A stretch of DNA of 64,000 bases from Myxococcales bacterium (GTDB taxonomy: Bacteria; Myxococcota_A; SURF-8), in the NCBI GenBank assembly GCA_003598065.1, contig QZKR01000010.1:26747-90746 (forward strand), given 5' to 3'. Position 1 is the first letter of the stretch. The number at the start of each line of letters is the position of its first letter. The notes under the pieces are model-generated. The model was not told the DNA's origin. It saw only the letters and a list, made by a program, of their open reading frames with translations, and ran no database searches. A program made the translations under genes and the position numbers. Below, piece after piece: positions 36,980-45,235 of this stretch.

Positions 36980-37122
36980 TCCGATCGTCTCTTGACCTCC
37001 GCCGACGAGAGCTTCACGCGTCCTTGACGGCTTCGCCGGCTGTGGCTATCGTGGCGTCCGCTTGGTTTCCAAACCAACCGGAAACGGTGTCGAAGAACCA
37101 ATCGGTTCGGAAAGGACGCGTT

Positions 37123-37797
37123 ATGGCCGACGAGCGGAGCCGCAAAGGGACGCGTTACGACAGCCCGAAGATCCAGGCCTTCGTGGAAAGGCTTTACAGC
37201 GCCCATGACGCGGCGTTGAAGGATGCCTTGAAAACGGCTCGCCGACACGGCATCCCCTCCATTCAGGTGTCGCCGACCGACGGCAAGATCCTGCAGACGG
37301 TCATGACGCTTGTCGGCGCGCGCAAAGTAGTTGAACTGGGCACGCTGACCGGGTATTCGGCGCTGTGGCTCCTGCGAGGCATGTCGAAAGACGGCCGGCT
37401 CTGGACGATCGAGGCCGATCCGGCCCACGCCAGGGCGGCGAAAGGCGTCTTCGCCAAGGCCGGAGTGGCGAAGTGCGTCACGGTCGTGGAAGGCCGGGCG
37501 ATCGACGCCCTGCCGACGCTGGAAAGCCATGCGCCCTTCGATGCGGTTTTCCTCGACGCCGACAAGGCCGGCTATCTCAAATATGCGAAATGGGCCTTCG
37601 CGAATCTGCGCCAGGGCGGCGTGCTGCTTGCCGACAACTCGTATCTTTTCGGTTATCTTGCCGGCCGCGAGTCCGATCGGGAATGGAGCCGCGCCGAGAT
37701 CAACGCCGTGCGAGCGTTCCATCGCTACCTTGCCGCCGAATGGTCGGCGGTCTGTCTGCCCACCGCCGACGGACTCTGCTTGGCCGTGAAACCCTGA
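37123..37797 (+). CDS. SAM-dependent O-methyltransferase (COMT family)
   Basis: 224 residues. Class I methyltransferase of the caffeoyl-CoA/catechol O-methyltransferase type: SAM-binding VVELGTLTGYSALWLL, acidic residue in TIEADPAHA, metal-site FDAVFLDADKAGY and GGVLLADN. Substrate unknown. The ATG at 37123 has AAAGGA six bases upstream. It is about 140 bases behind the diguanylate cyclase gene. Confidence 0.92.
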   Translation: MADERSRKGTRYDSPKIQAFVERLYSAHDAALKDALKTARRHGIPSIQVSPTDGKILQTVMTLVGARKVVELGTLTGYSALWLLRGMSKDGRLWTIEADPAHARAAKGVFAKAGVAKCVTVVEGRAIDALPTLESHAPFDAVFLDADKAGYLKYAKWAFANLRQGGVLLADNSYLFGYLAGRESDREWSRAEINAVRAFHRYLAAEWSAVCLPTADGLCLAVKP

Positions 37798-38220
37798 TCC
37801 TTCGAGGCCGGCGAACTCCCAGATTCCCTTGGTGCGTGACTATCGACATAGACTACAGTAGACATAGACTACAGTAGAGGGAGAGACTTATTGCGTCGCC
37901 ATTTTCTCTTCGTCTATAGCCGCTCCTCCACTCCGAAAGAGTCATAGCGCAACCCCGAGAGCGGACCATTTTTAGAGGCGAGAACGAGTTCCTACTCCCG
38001 TGTTGAATCACTACATACAGATCTGATGAAGCTCACAAATTGAATTCAACGCATATAGATTAAATATCAATGGATATTTATAAAAATAAAACTACGTAAT
38101 TACAATAAGTTATAAAAGAATCTAGACTTCTGCATTATTATAGATGGAACTCGCAAAGATTAGCTTGCCATTCGATAGAAGATGTGTGATGTTTAGGTTG
38201 CAGCGAGGTCGAGAAACACC
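37798..38220 (+). other. AT-rich intergenic region before the TIGR02147-like gene
   Basis: About 420 bases. It holds the 16-bp tandem repeat and, from about 38030 to 38150, a markedly AT-rich stretch (runs such as TATAAAAATAAAACTACG) probably containing the promoter of the secreted-protein unit. No gene seen. Confidence 0.45.
37845..37876 (+). repeat. Tandem pair of a 16-bp repeat
   Basis: GACATAGACTACAGTA occurs twice head to tail with no mismatch. The 32-bp element is 50 bases after the O-methyltransferase stop. Confidence 0.8.
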
Positions 38221-39225
38221 ATGCGTGTGTCGCGTAGCAAAAAGTCAAGACGGTTGGACGTCTTTCAGTTTCCCACTCTCGAAGTGTTTCTCACCGAGAT
38301 ACGCGAAGCGTTCACGCTTAAGGAACTGGCGGCGAAAATCGGGCTCTCCTTCCAGTCCGTCAGTCTTGTGTTTGCCGGCAAACCCCACTGGGTGCTCAAG
38401 CATGTGGCGTCCTGGCGGCGGGCTTTGAAGCTTCAGCGCCTGGAAGGCGACTATTTCGAATTGCTGGCCATCATCGCCGCGTATCCCTTCGAGTCGAAAC
38501 GGGTCGAGCTTCTGAAGCGCGCCTTTCATCTGGTAGGACGATTGGAATCTCACCTAAATCCCTCCGGCGACGCCGCGTCCAGCCTTGTCTACTGGCTGGA
38601 TCCGCTTTGCCCGCTTTTGCGTAATGCGGTGGAGGTGGCCGGCTTCCCCGCGGATGAAAAAGACATCACCGCCTGGATTTCGGAACGGGTGGAGACTTTC
38701 AACGTCCTTGCCCCTTCGGCCGCCGTTTTCAGCGCCCGCGTCATGATCTCCTGGAAGTGGCTGAAGAAACTCGGCGCCGTGAATTTTTCCGATCACCGGC
38801 AGGTGTGGGAAAAGAAGCAGCCCACCCTGATTTCCGCCGGCAAGTTCTCCGCTCAACTCAAAGACATCCAGTCGGCTCTCTTCTCCATGACCTTCGTGAA
38901 CATTTTTCACGAGTTTCTGTCCACCATCGATAGCGACAGCATTATCGTCACCAAATTCGGAACGTTTTCCCTTCCATCCCGCCACTTCGAGTTGTTGCGG
39001 CAGTTGTGCACCGATTTTGTCGTGGAGACGGCGCAAAAGCTCAACTACGCCTGCAATCAAGATGATCTGGAGCGGCTTCGCGCCTCCGATGCGGCCTACT
39101 ATGAAAAGGTGATCCGTTACATTGAGGAGCTGAAAGAGAAAGGGTATGACGTTTCTCCCGTCCATGAGGGCGATGTGGACACCGTTGTTCAGATCGTCCT
39201 CGCCGCCAGGAGACTGCTCCGATGA
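38221..39225 (+). CDS. TIGR02147-like regulatory protein
   Basis: 334 residues, cytoplasmic, helical. The N-terminal pattern FLTEIREAFTLKELAAKIGLSFQSVSLVFAGK resembles the helix-turn-helix of TIGR02147 proteins (found in Fibrobacter, Bdellovibrio and deltaproteobacteria). The remainder (FPADEKDITAWISERV, LRQLCTDFVVETAQKL) fits the DUF4423-like C-terminal part. It is probably the transcriptional regulator of the genes behind it, since its stop overlaps the next start (ATGA). The family assignment is by pattern. Confidence 0.65.
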   Translation: MRVSRSKKSRRLDVFQFPTLEVFLTEIREAFTLKELAAKIGLSFQSVSLVFAGKPHWVLKHVASWRRALKLQRLEGDYFELLAIIAAYPFESKRVELLKRAFHLVGRLESHLNPSGDAASSLVYWLDPLCPLLRNAVEVAGFPADEKDITAWISERVETFNVLAPSAAVFSARVMISWKWLKKLGAVNFSDHRQVWEKKQPTLISAGKFSAQLKDIQSALFSMTFVNIFHEFLSTIDSDSIIVTKFGTFSLPSRHFELLRQLCTDFVVETAQKLNYACNQDDLERLRASDAAYYEKVIRYIEELKEKGYDVSPVHEGDVDTVVQIVLAARRLLR

Positions 39226-40727
39226 AGGGTTGGATCGTCATTTTAGGAGCGTTCTTGTCCGGATTGTGGTTCTTTAGCTGCGCCGATTCCGGGCGAATAG
39301 ATTTCGAAACCGATCGTGACATCGACATCGGCGAGGACGACCGGACGCTTTACGCGGAAAAGCCGACGGGCGCAACGAACCGGGATATGCATCTCTCCTT
39401 CCGGGTGGACGGATTCAATCTCGGTTGCGTCTTTCGCGCCGTGGAGTTCCTTGACGCCGACAACCGGCTTCTGCAGCGCAATTCCGGCGCCGTGGTGATC
39501 GACACCTGGGCTAAGCGCACCGAGGTGATTGTCGAGGAGGCGCCGCTCGAATTCCAACGCGTCGATTTCTGGCTCGACGAAGCCGTGGTCGGCGGCGGCG
39601 ATGTCGGCGGGCACGGCGTCAATCTGGGCGGCGGCGACGTCGGCGGATACGGCGCCAACTACCATACGGGCGGCGGCGACGTCGGCGGGATTGTGCTGCC
39701 GCACCTTATCGTCGATCGCCTGGGCGGATCGTGGGCGAACGTGGTTGTGCGCTTCAAGGTCGAGTCTTTCTCCGTGCCCGAGACGGCCGCCGAGCGGAGG
39801 CTCTTCGTCGAAAAAATGGTCCGAAGCCTCGCGGTGGAAGAAAACGGGGAAACCGTCGGAAGCGGCGACGCGGATGCGACGACCCTTCGCCTCGCCTACT
39901 GGCCGGCCACGTATTCCGGCCAGGAAGAGTGTTTCGATGACTGGACGGCGTTGAGCCACTGCGCCGGAGAGGCGGGAAGCGATGCCTGCGCGGAAACGGA
40001 GTATTGCGGACAGGATGCTCAATACCGGGGCGAACGGGACTGGGAGACTCTTTCCATCTATGAACTGTTCGACCCGGTGACCGGACTGATATGGATGAGA
40101 GAATTGAGCAGTTGCGACCAAGTGGTCGGTTGCACGGCTATCGAAGCTAAAGATTATTGTGCGGCGGCGGGCTGGCGTACTCCCTCCTTTTTAGAGGCGA
40201 GGACGGTTGTCAACTTCGGGGCCGTAAATAAGGCGTTGGATGAGCAATTCATTTCCCCCCGCGCCCTGCAGTTTTTTTGGACATCAACACGAGGCGGGGA
40301 AGGGAACAGTCAGATAGTTATTGATGCACACACGGGAATACCCTCCTCGCTGGTTGTTGAACAATTTGCGAATACCCTTTGTGTCAAGGGCCCTGAGTTG
40401 GCGATAGCAGAACCTCTTCTCCAAGGAGGAGTTGACACCCTTTCCGGTCTCATGTGGAGCGACGACCTGGGCGCTGTCGTATGGAAAGAAGCGCTTTCAC
40501 TCTGTGAAGGGTCCACGGCTAGCGGCTTTTCGGATTGGCGGCTGCCCAACATTGCTGAATTATCGTTGTTGCTTTTCCGCCAGGGCATGACGCCGGACAG
40601 CGGCCTATGGAGTTCCACGACGTATGCGGGCGACCCGGAAATGGCGTGGGCGATACAGCCCAGCCAGTGGAACACGGTTTCGAAACAGGAAAAGGTCGAT
40701 GTAGTCTGCGTCCGCGACATTCCGTAG
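39222..40727 (+). CDS. Lipoprotein with duplicated DUF1566 (Lcl C-terminal) domain
   Basis: 501 residues. Lipobox LWFFSC near residue 20. Residues about 40-210 are an uncharacterised beta-rich domain that contains three GGGDVGG repeats (about 124-156). The C-terminal part holds two DUF1566-type units (about 285-390: DPVTGLIWMRELSSC ... WRTPSFLEA; 400-500: DTLSGLMWSDDLG ... WRLPNIAEL). DUF1566 is a secreted, lectin-like fold related to FGE/C-type lectins, so a binding role at the surface is likely. Base composition becomes more AT-rich after about 40080. Confidence 0.75.
   Translation: MKGWIVILGAFLSGLWFFSCADSGRIDFETDRDIDIGEDDRTLYAEKPTGATNRDMHLSFRVDGFNLGCVFRAVEFLDADNRLLQRNSGAVVIDTWAKRTEVIVEEAPLEFQRVDFWLDEAVVGGGDVGGHGVNLGGGDVGGYGANYHTGGGDVGGIVLPHLIVDRLGGSWANVVVRFKVESFSVPETAAERRLFVEKMVRSLAVEENGETVGSGDADATTLRLAYWPATYSGQEECFDDWTALSHCAGEAGSDACAETEYCGQDAQYRGERDWETLSIYELFDPVTGLIWMRELSSCDQVVGCTAIEAKDYCAAAGWRTPSFLEARTVVNFGAVNKALDEQFISPRALQFFWTSTRGGEGNSQIVIDAHTGIPSSLVVEQFANTLCVKGPELAIAEPLLQGGVDTLSGLMWSDDLGAVVWKEALSLCEGSTASGFSDWRLPNIAELSLLLFRQGMTPDSGLWSSTTYAGDPEMAWAIQPSQWNTVSKQEKVDVVCVRDIP
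39591..39688 (+). repeat. Three GGCGGCGGCGAyGTCGGCGG copies within a CDS
   Basis: Near-identical 20-mers at 39591, 39627 and 39669 (spacing 36 and 42, in frame) encode the GGGDVGG motifs of the DUF1566 lipoprotein. Such a tract could expand or contract by slippage. Confidence 0.75.
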
Positions 40728-40760
40728 CTCAGAGATTTTTCTATCGTAAGGAGGCATCCA

Positions 40761-41300
40761 ATGAAAAAGAGCAAGGTTGTACGGATCGGATTGGCGGCGT
40801 TGAGCCTTTTCTTCGGATCAGCCCTCTTGTGGGGCCAACCGGCCCTGGCGACGACGTTGTGGTGGAAAATCGCTCCCAACAGTTGTGCAATCAACGTCAC
40901 GGGCGTCGATCACTCCAAATCGGATAATTCGGATTACTACGGGGCATTGGGCGTTTTGGCAGGAGCGGCTACGCCAGCCACGGTAACGGCCCATTGCCCA
41001 GTTTTACTCCCCCAGGGTGTGACGATGAACAAGCTGCGCATCCGAACCTTCCTGGCCAACGGCCTGCCAAGCTACAGTTCGGTCACGGTATATTTGAAAC
41101 GGATGTCGTGGAGTGGAGGGATGTCAACCCTGGCCACGTCGTCGATGACGTCTCAGGGGGCGACTTCCGCCGATGCGGATTTTTCCTCCAGCGTGGACAA
41201 CGAGAGCTATATGTATACCCTCACGATATACATCAGTAAAGGCAGCTCGGCGAACGGCACGCCCGATCTGGGCATGATCGAAATCCGTTACGAGCAGTAA
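40761..41300 (+). CDS. Small secreted protein of unknown family
   Basis: 179 residues. Strong signal peptide (LAALSLFFGSALLWGQPALA), cleaved after ALA. The mature part has two Cys, is rich in Ser/Thr/Tyr and looks all-beta (TVYLKRMSWS, YMYTLTIYIS). A perfect AAGGAGG precedes the ATG. I recognise no family. It is the third gene of the secreted-protein unit, 33 bases from its neighbour. Confidence 0.7.
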   Translation: MKKSKVVRIGLAALSLFFGSALLWGQPALATTLWWKIAPNSCAINVTGVDHSKSDNSDYYGALGVLAGAATPATVTAHCPVLLPQGVTMNKLRIRTFLANGLPSYSSVTVYLKRMSWSGGMSTLATSSMTSQGATSADADFSSSVDNESYMYTLTIYISKGSSANGTPDLGMIEIRYEQ

Positions 41301-41330
41301 GCGAGTCCCTTGGAGAAAGGAGAACGAGTC

Positions 41331-41927
41331 ATGGGGAAGCACAAGTTCTTTGCCATGCTCTCCGTGTGCCTGGGGATGTCGCTCGTGGCTCTGCCGGCGT
41401 TTGCGGATTTTACGAACGACGAGAGCGACCCCGCCCTGGCTGCTTCGTGCGACGTTCAAAAGTTTGAAGCGGACTGCGCCATCGGCTGTCCCAACGGCTA
41501 CGCCACGAACGGGAGCGGCTGCCCCGTCTGCGAATGCTTTTACAGCCTCGCCGACGAGGAACAGGGCTGCCCGGCGGCGGTGAGGTGCGATCAAAAATGC
41601 GAGGACTATCTCCGCGATGAGAAGGGGTGCGCCTCCTGCGCGTGCGCGCCGCCGCTGCTCGATAACGACCGTGCTTATGCGGAAGGGACGGCGTGCGACC
41701 TGGCGCTGTTCGAGTCCGCCTGTCTTATCGGCTGCCCGGACGGCTATACCGCGGATGCGGAAGGATGTCCCGTGTGCGCGTGCTTCAAGCGGATGGAGGA
41801 AGAGGCGGAAACGGCGGCGGACGGAGCCTGCCCGTCCCTCACCTGCGGGCATCGCTGCCAGGATTACCAGATCGGCCTCAATGGCTGCGCGACCTGCGCC
41901 TGCGCGTCCTTGATGGCCGGCGAGTAG
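41331..41927 (+). CDS. Cys-rich secreted protein with antistasin-like repeats
   Basis: 198 residues. Signal peptide (CLGMSLVALPAFA) then a mature region with about two dozen Cys in repeating units of the form GCPxGYxxxxxGCPxCxC (IGCPNGYATNGSGCPVCEC; IGCPDGYTADAEGCPVCAC) alternating with KCEDYLRDEKGCASCAC / RCQDYQIGLNGCATCAC. The pattern matches short antistasin-type modules known from animal protease inhibitors, and a protease-inhibitor or structural role is possible. The many disulfides imply periplasmic oxidation. GAAAGGAG precedes the ATG. Confidence 0.7.
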   Translation: MGKHKFFAMLSVCLGMSLVALPAFADFTNDESDPALAASCDVQKFEADCAIGCPNGYATNGSGCPVCECFYSLADEEQGCPAAVRCDQKCEDYLRDEKGCASCACAPPLLDNDRAYAEGTACDLALFESACLIGCPDGYTADAEGCPVCACFKRMEEEAETAADGACPSLTCGHRCQDYQIGLNGCATCACASLMAGE

Positions 41928-41939
41928 GAGGGCGGTCTG

Positions 41940-42413
41940 ATGGGCGGCGATACGGAGAAAATTTCGAGCGCATCGGTTTCGGACAGAGGAGGATTGGAGA
42001 TGAGCATGCTGGAGATATCCGCGCCCACGGAAGGAAGGATGCCGCGCCGCAAGAAAAGCTGGCAGGAATACGAGGTGGTCGGCAAACGCATCCGGTCTTT
42101 GCGGAAGAGCCGCGACTGGTCGCAGATCGATCTCGCTCACCATGCCGGGCTTTCCGCCAGCTATCTCGCGGAAATCGAACGAGGCGGCCGCAATCCGACG
42201 CTGGAGACGATCATTAATGTCGCCGCCGCGCTCAACGTGAGCGCCGGTTTCCTCGTCGATGGCGTGCAGGAGGATTCGGCTATCGGCATGGAGACGATAT
42301 CGCGCGTCTGGCCGTCGCTGAGCAAGTCCAAGCGCGAGGCGCTGTCTCAACTGGCGGTGCTTCTGCTCTGCGAACCCGATACGCCGCCGCCCTCCGGAAA
42401 CATGCGGCCGTAG
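41940..42413 (+). CDS. XRE-family HTH regulator
   Basis: 157 residues. HTH_XRE at about residues 48-102 (IRSLRKSRDWSQIDLAHHAG, SYLAEIERGGRNPTLETI). The N-terminal 40 residues are polar with no recognised domain. AGGAGG eight bases before ATG 41940 supports this start; ATG 42000 is an alternative. It is the last gene of the secreted-protein unit, 12 bases after the Cys-rich gene, so it may control the cluster. Its 3' end overlaps a possible minus-strand gene. Confidence 0.88.
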   Translation: MGGDTEKISSASVSDRGGLEMSMLEISAPTEGRMPRRKKSWQEYEVVGKRIRSLRKSRDWSQIDLAHHAGLSASYLAEIERGGRNPTLETIINVAAALNVSAGFLVDGVQEDSAIGMETISRVWPSLSKSKREALSQLAVLLLCEPDTPPPSGNMRP

Positions 42414-42658
42414 ACGTCGGCGTAGGCGTCAGCGAGCGCGTTTCGCACCCATGCGCGCTCCGCCTGAGTCAACGCACGCAGTTTCACCGTTGCGTCACGC
42501 GACATCGACGGCGACCAGTTCATCACCACCCACCATTGCCCATCGAGTTCCAGGAAGGGAGGAAGAAGCATTGTAGCCCCCTCGTCTGCGTCTGCATGCT
42601 GTGCACCCCGCCCCCACCAGTGAGGCTCTACGCCGTGGCGCGTTTCGACGTAGGCCAT
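42347..42658 (-). CDS. Possible small protein of unknown function
   Basis: 103 residues. Composition looks protein-like, with a Trp-rich N-terminal half (PHWWGRG, LELDGQWWVVMNW) and an Ala-rich helix (ALTQAERAWVRNALADAYADVY). GC-rich third positions fit the genome. No family recognised and no good ribosome site (GGGAG is one base from the ATG). It overlaps the end of the XRE gene on the other strand by 67 bases. Confidence 0.35.
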   Translation of the reverse strand: MAYVETRHGVEPHWWGRGAQHADADEGATMLLPPFLELDGQWWVVMNWSPSMSRDATVKLRALTQAERAWVRNALADAYADVYGRMFPEGGGVSGSQSRSTAS

Positions 42659-42941
42659 GCTCCCGCAGATTCACTATTGCACTAACTCGGCCAAAATTTG
42701 CCGAAAAGCAATCCATTTTTTCTATAACCTCTGAATATTCCTTGTTTGTGGCCCCGTCAATCGAAGCCGCTAAAAATAGGCTAATGAAACCAAAATGTTA
42801 TTGGCAGTGAGGGTCATTTTTTGAAAACTCTGTTAAACGGAAGAAACTTGGTATACATTGTTGAAAAATGTACGCTCCAGTAAAAAATAATGGCGGGAGA
42901 GCAGGTAAATTTTTCGCTTTGCCCGCAATTTGGCGAAAATA

Positions 42942-43628
42942 ATGCATTCAAAAATAAGCAAGAGTTTGAGGCCGACTTCCCCGGCCCAAGCTGTGCATCC
43001 AATGCCTTTTAGCGGGGCCGTGTTCGCCGTCTTCGCTTTTTTGGCAATGATGCTTTGGCCGGCGGCGGACGTGTCTGCCCAGGATGCGCGGCAGGCGGAA
43101 ACGCCGGCGCCGTGGACGTTCTGGGGAAACGAAGGCGCGCCCTTGCAGCTTGGCGCTTATGGCGGCATCAGCCCCTACGCGCCCCGCTACGGCCTGGCGA
43201 CCGTCGGCTTTTTCCATTATTTTCTGCTCGCCATCGCGGGCCATAAAAACGCCGTCGTGGATTTTGGCCTGAGCCTCGACCTCTATGGCTTCACGCATCA
43301 GGCCGAAGGCGAGGCGAGCCATTCGTTCCTGCCGATCGGGCTCAACCTGCGCCTCTGGCGCGGCGTTCTCGCCAGCCAGGCGCATCTGGCTTCGTGGAAT
43401 CTCGGCGACGCCGGTACCTTTGCCGACGACCGCTGGACGCCGGGTCTGCGAACGACCTTGTCTCTGCCTTTGCCTATCCATACGCGCAAGCAGATTCTGG
43501 AGCTGCTCGTCTTTCCCATCTTGGGCTTCGATCTCTGGTGGACGAAGAAACCCGGCGCAGCCCGCGAGCTGGCCTACCATCAATTCTGGCTCGGCGTCGG
43601 TTTCGGCGCGGGCGCCAGGCGGCCGTAA
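42942..43628 (+). CDS. Exported beta-rich protein of unknown family
   Basis: About 228 residues. A hydrophobic signal segment (FAVFAFLAMMLWPAADVSAQ) with cleavage near SAQ-DA is followed by strand-rich sequence with aromatic/Gly patterns (LGAYGGISPYAPRYGL, FLPIGLNLRLW, LGVGFGAG) that suggest a small outer-membrane barrel. The start is uncertain: ATG 42942 or ATG 43002. The upstream 280 bases are AT-rich and hold no other gene. Confidence 0.6.
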   Translation: MHSKISKSLRPTSPAQAVHPMPFSGAVFAVFAFLAMMLWPAADVSAQDARQAETPAPWTFWGNEGAPLQLGAYGGISPYAPRYGLATVGFFHYFLLAIAGHKNAVVDFGLSLDLYGFTHQAEGEASHSFLPIGLNLRLWRGVLASQAHLASWNLGDAGTFADDRWTPGLRTTLSLPLPIHTRKQILELLVFPILGFDLWWTKKPGAARELAYHQFWLGVGFGAGARRP

Positions 43629-43742
43629 TCTTCCTCCACTTTCGCCTTTTCTCGTTTCCGCCCATGTGGTAAACCCGACGCGCAGCGAAGAGCGGCGGTT
43701 TTCACATCGCAGCGCAAGCATGGCGCGGGACGAGGAGGAACA

Positions 43743-44921
43743 ATGGGCCTGACGGGCGGAACGATCAGCCTGGTGCAATACATGGTGGGCGGCGAGTTTC
43801 CCGCCGGCGACGCGACGGAGTGGCTTCGCAAGCGGCTGCTGCGTGGAAGGTTCACGCCGATCGATGACGTGGCGGCGGAAAAGGCGGCCGGCTGGGTGGC
43901 GCTGGAAGACCTGCAAAACCACGCCTTCGACGACGCGCGGCTGTTTCTGCGTCATCCTTACGTCTGCCTGGCCTACCGGCGCGACACGCGCAAGGTGCCG
44001 AAGGCGATTTTCAATGCCCGCGTCGAGCAGGCCTGCCGCGAATGGCTGAAACAGAACCGCCAGGCCCGGCGCATTCCCAAGGACCGGCGCAACGAGATCC
44101 GCGAACTCGTGCATCGCGACCTCTTGACCAAAACCCTTCCCGCGCCGGCGCTCACCGATTTTGTATGGAACACGGCGACCGGCGCGCTCATGGTCGGCGC
44201 GCTCGCCGTGACCGAGCTGGATGCGATCGAAAAGCTTTTCAAGCACTGCTTCGAGGCGTTGTCCCTGGACATGATCCATCCCTTCGCCCGCGCGCAGCGC
44301 CTCGTCGAGCCGAAACGGCGCGCCGCCCTTGCCCAGCTCAACAAGGCGCGCACCGATCACCTGCTCGACCAGATCCAGGACAACCTGTGGCTGGGCCAGG
44401 AATTCCTTTTGTGGCTGCTGCATCGCTCCATCGAAGGCCAGACGGACTATGCGATCCGCAGCGTCGGGCCGGCCGAAGCGGGCGAGCCGTTCCGCGCCCA
44501 CATCGACAGCCGGCTCGTCGTGGTCGGTCCCGGCGCGGAGGGCGGAGTGCAGAAGATCGTCTTCACGGGACCGCAGTCGCGTTTCCGCGAACTGGGCGCG
44601 GCTCTCTCCGAAGGCAAGGCGCTCACCGAGGCGACGCTGTTCTTCGAGCGCGCCGAGGAGGTGTGGCGGCTGACGCTCAAAGGCGACACGTTCGCCGTCG
44701 GCTCGTTCAAGACGCCGAAGGTGCGGCTCGACATCGAGGAGTCGGCCGACGAAGCCGACGAGCGCGAGGCTTACTTCTACGAAAAGATGGCGCTCGTCGA
44801 AGTGGGTTTGCAGATGCTGGACAGCCTGCTCGGCGAATTTCTGGAGGCGCGCCTGTCGCGCGACTGGGCGGAGACATCTCAGGAACTGAAAGGCTGGGCG
44901 CGCCGTCTGGCCAAGGTTTGA
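43743..44921 (+). CDS. RdgC-like protein
   Basis: 392 residues, cytoplasmic, no signal. The N-terminal 200 residues follow the RdgC pattern: FTPIDDVAAEKAAGWV, a CLAYRRDTRKVPKAIFNARVEQ stretch, then KTLPAPALTDFVWNTATGALMVGA. RdgC in Escherichia coli is a ring-shaped DNA-binding protein that limits RecA. The C-terminal 150 residues diverge. GAGGAGG lies just before the ATG. It is unlinked to neighbours in function. Confidence 0.7.
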   Translation: MGLTGGTISLVQYMVGGEFPAGDATEWLRKRLLRGRFTPIDDVAAEKAAGWVALEDLQNHAFDDARLFLRHPYVCLAYRRDTRKVPKAIFNARVEQACREWLKQNRQARRIPKDRRNEIRELVHRDLLTKTLPAPALTDFVWNTATGALMVGALAVTELDAIEKLFKHCFEALSLDMIHPFARAQRLVEPKRRAALAQLNKARTDHLLDQIQDNLWLGQEFLLWLLHRSIEGQTDYAIRSVGPAEAGEPFRAHIDSRLVVVGPGAEGGVQKIVFTGPQSRFRELGAALSEGKALTEATLFFERAEEVWRLTLKGDTFAVGSFKTPKVRLDIEESADEADEREAYFYEKMALVEVGLQMLDSLLGEFLEARLSRDWAETSQELKGWARRLAKV

Positions 44922-45235
44922 TAACGCTTTTAGGTTGGAATTCGCCGCAGGACTCGCGAAACTCGCTTTCAATACGGTCGATTCAAAAGCTATTTCAAAT
45001 GGATTGTGACCGTGCGCCGGCGTGCGCTTGATTCGATCTCCAAACCGCGCAAGAAAATGTTGCGAATCTCCAAGCTGCATTTTTTTTGTTGCACGCAACG
45101 CAGTGCGGCGATATGCTCCCGCCATCTTACAGGTGCTGGCGTTATTGTCGGGTCTCGACATTGAACGGCGCGAACCGCAGCGGCGCGCCGATTTCCGTTT
45201 TTCGACGAAATGACCTTCTCTCGCGAGGTGCAATC
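44922..45235 (+). other. Intergenic region before the redox cassette
   Basis: About 310 bases without a gene. The only clear signal is the promoter at 45089-45117, where a GTTGC-AC-GCAAC inverted repeat overlaps the -35 and could be an operator. Confidence 0.5.
45089..45117 (+). promoter_or_regulatory. Sigma-70-like promoter of the redox cassette
   Basis: TTGCAC and TATGCT separated by 17 bases. It is about 120 bases upstream of the triheme lipoprotein start. Confidence 0.5.

Noticed and set aside
37845..37876. CRISPR-like repeat
   Set aside because: Two adjacent copies with no spacer and no cas genes; a simple tandem duplication.
42820..42880. Sigma-54 element upstream of the gene at 42942 (TTGGTATACATTGTTG)
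   Set aside because: The -12 GC is missing and the spacing is wrong.
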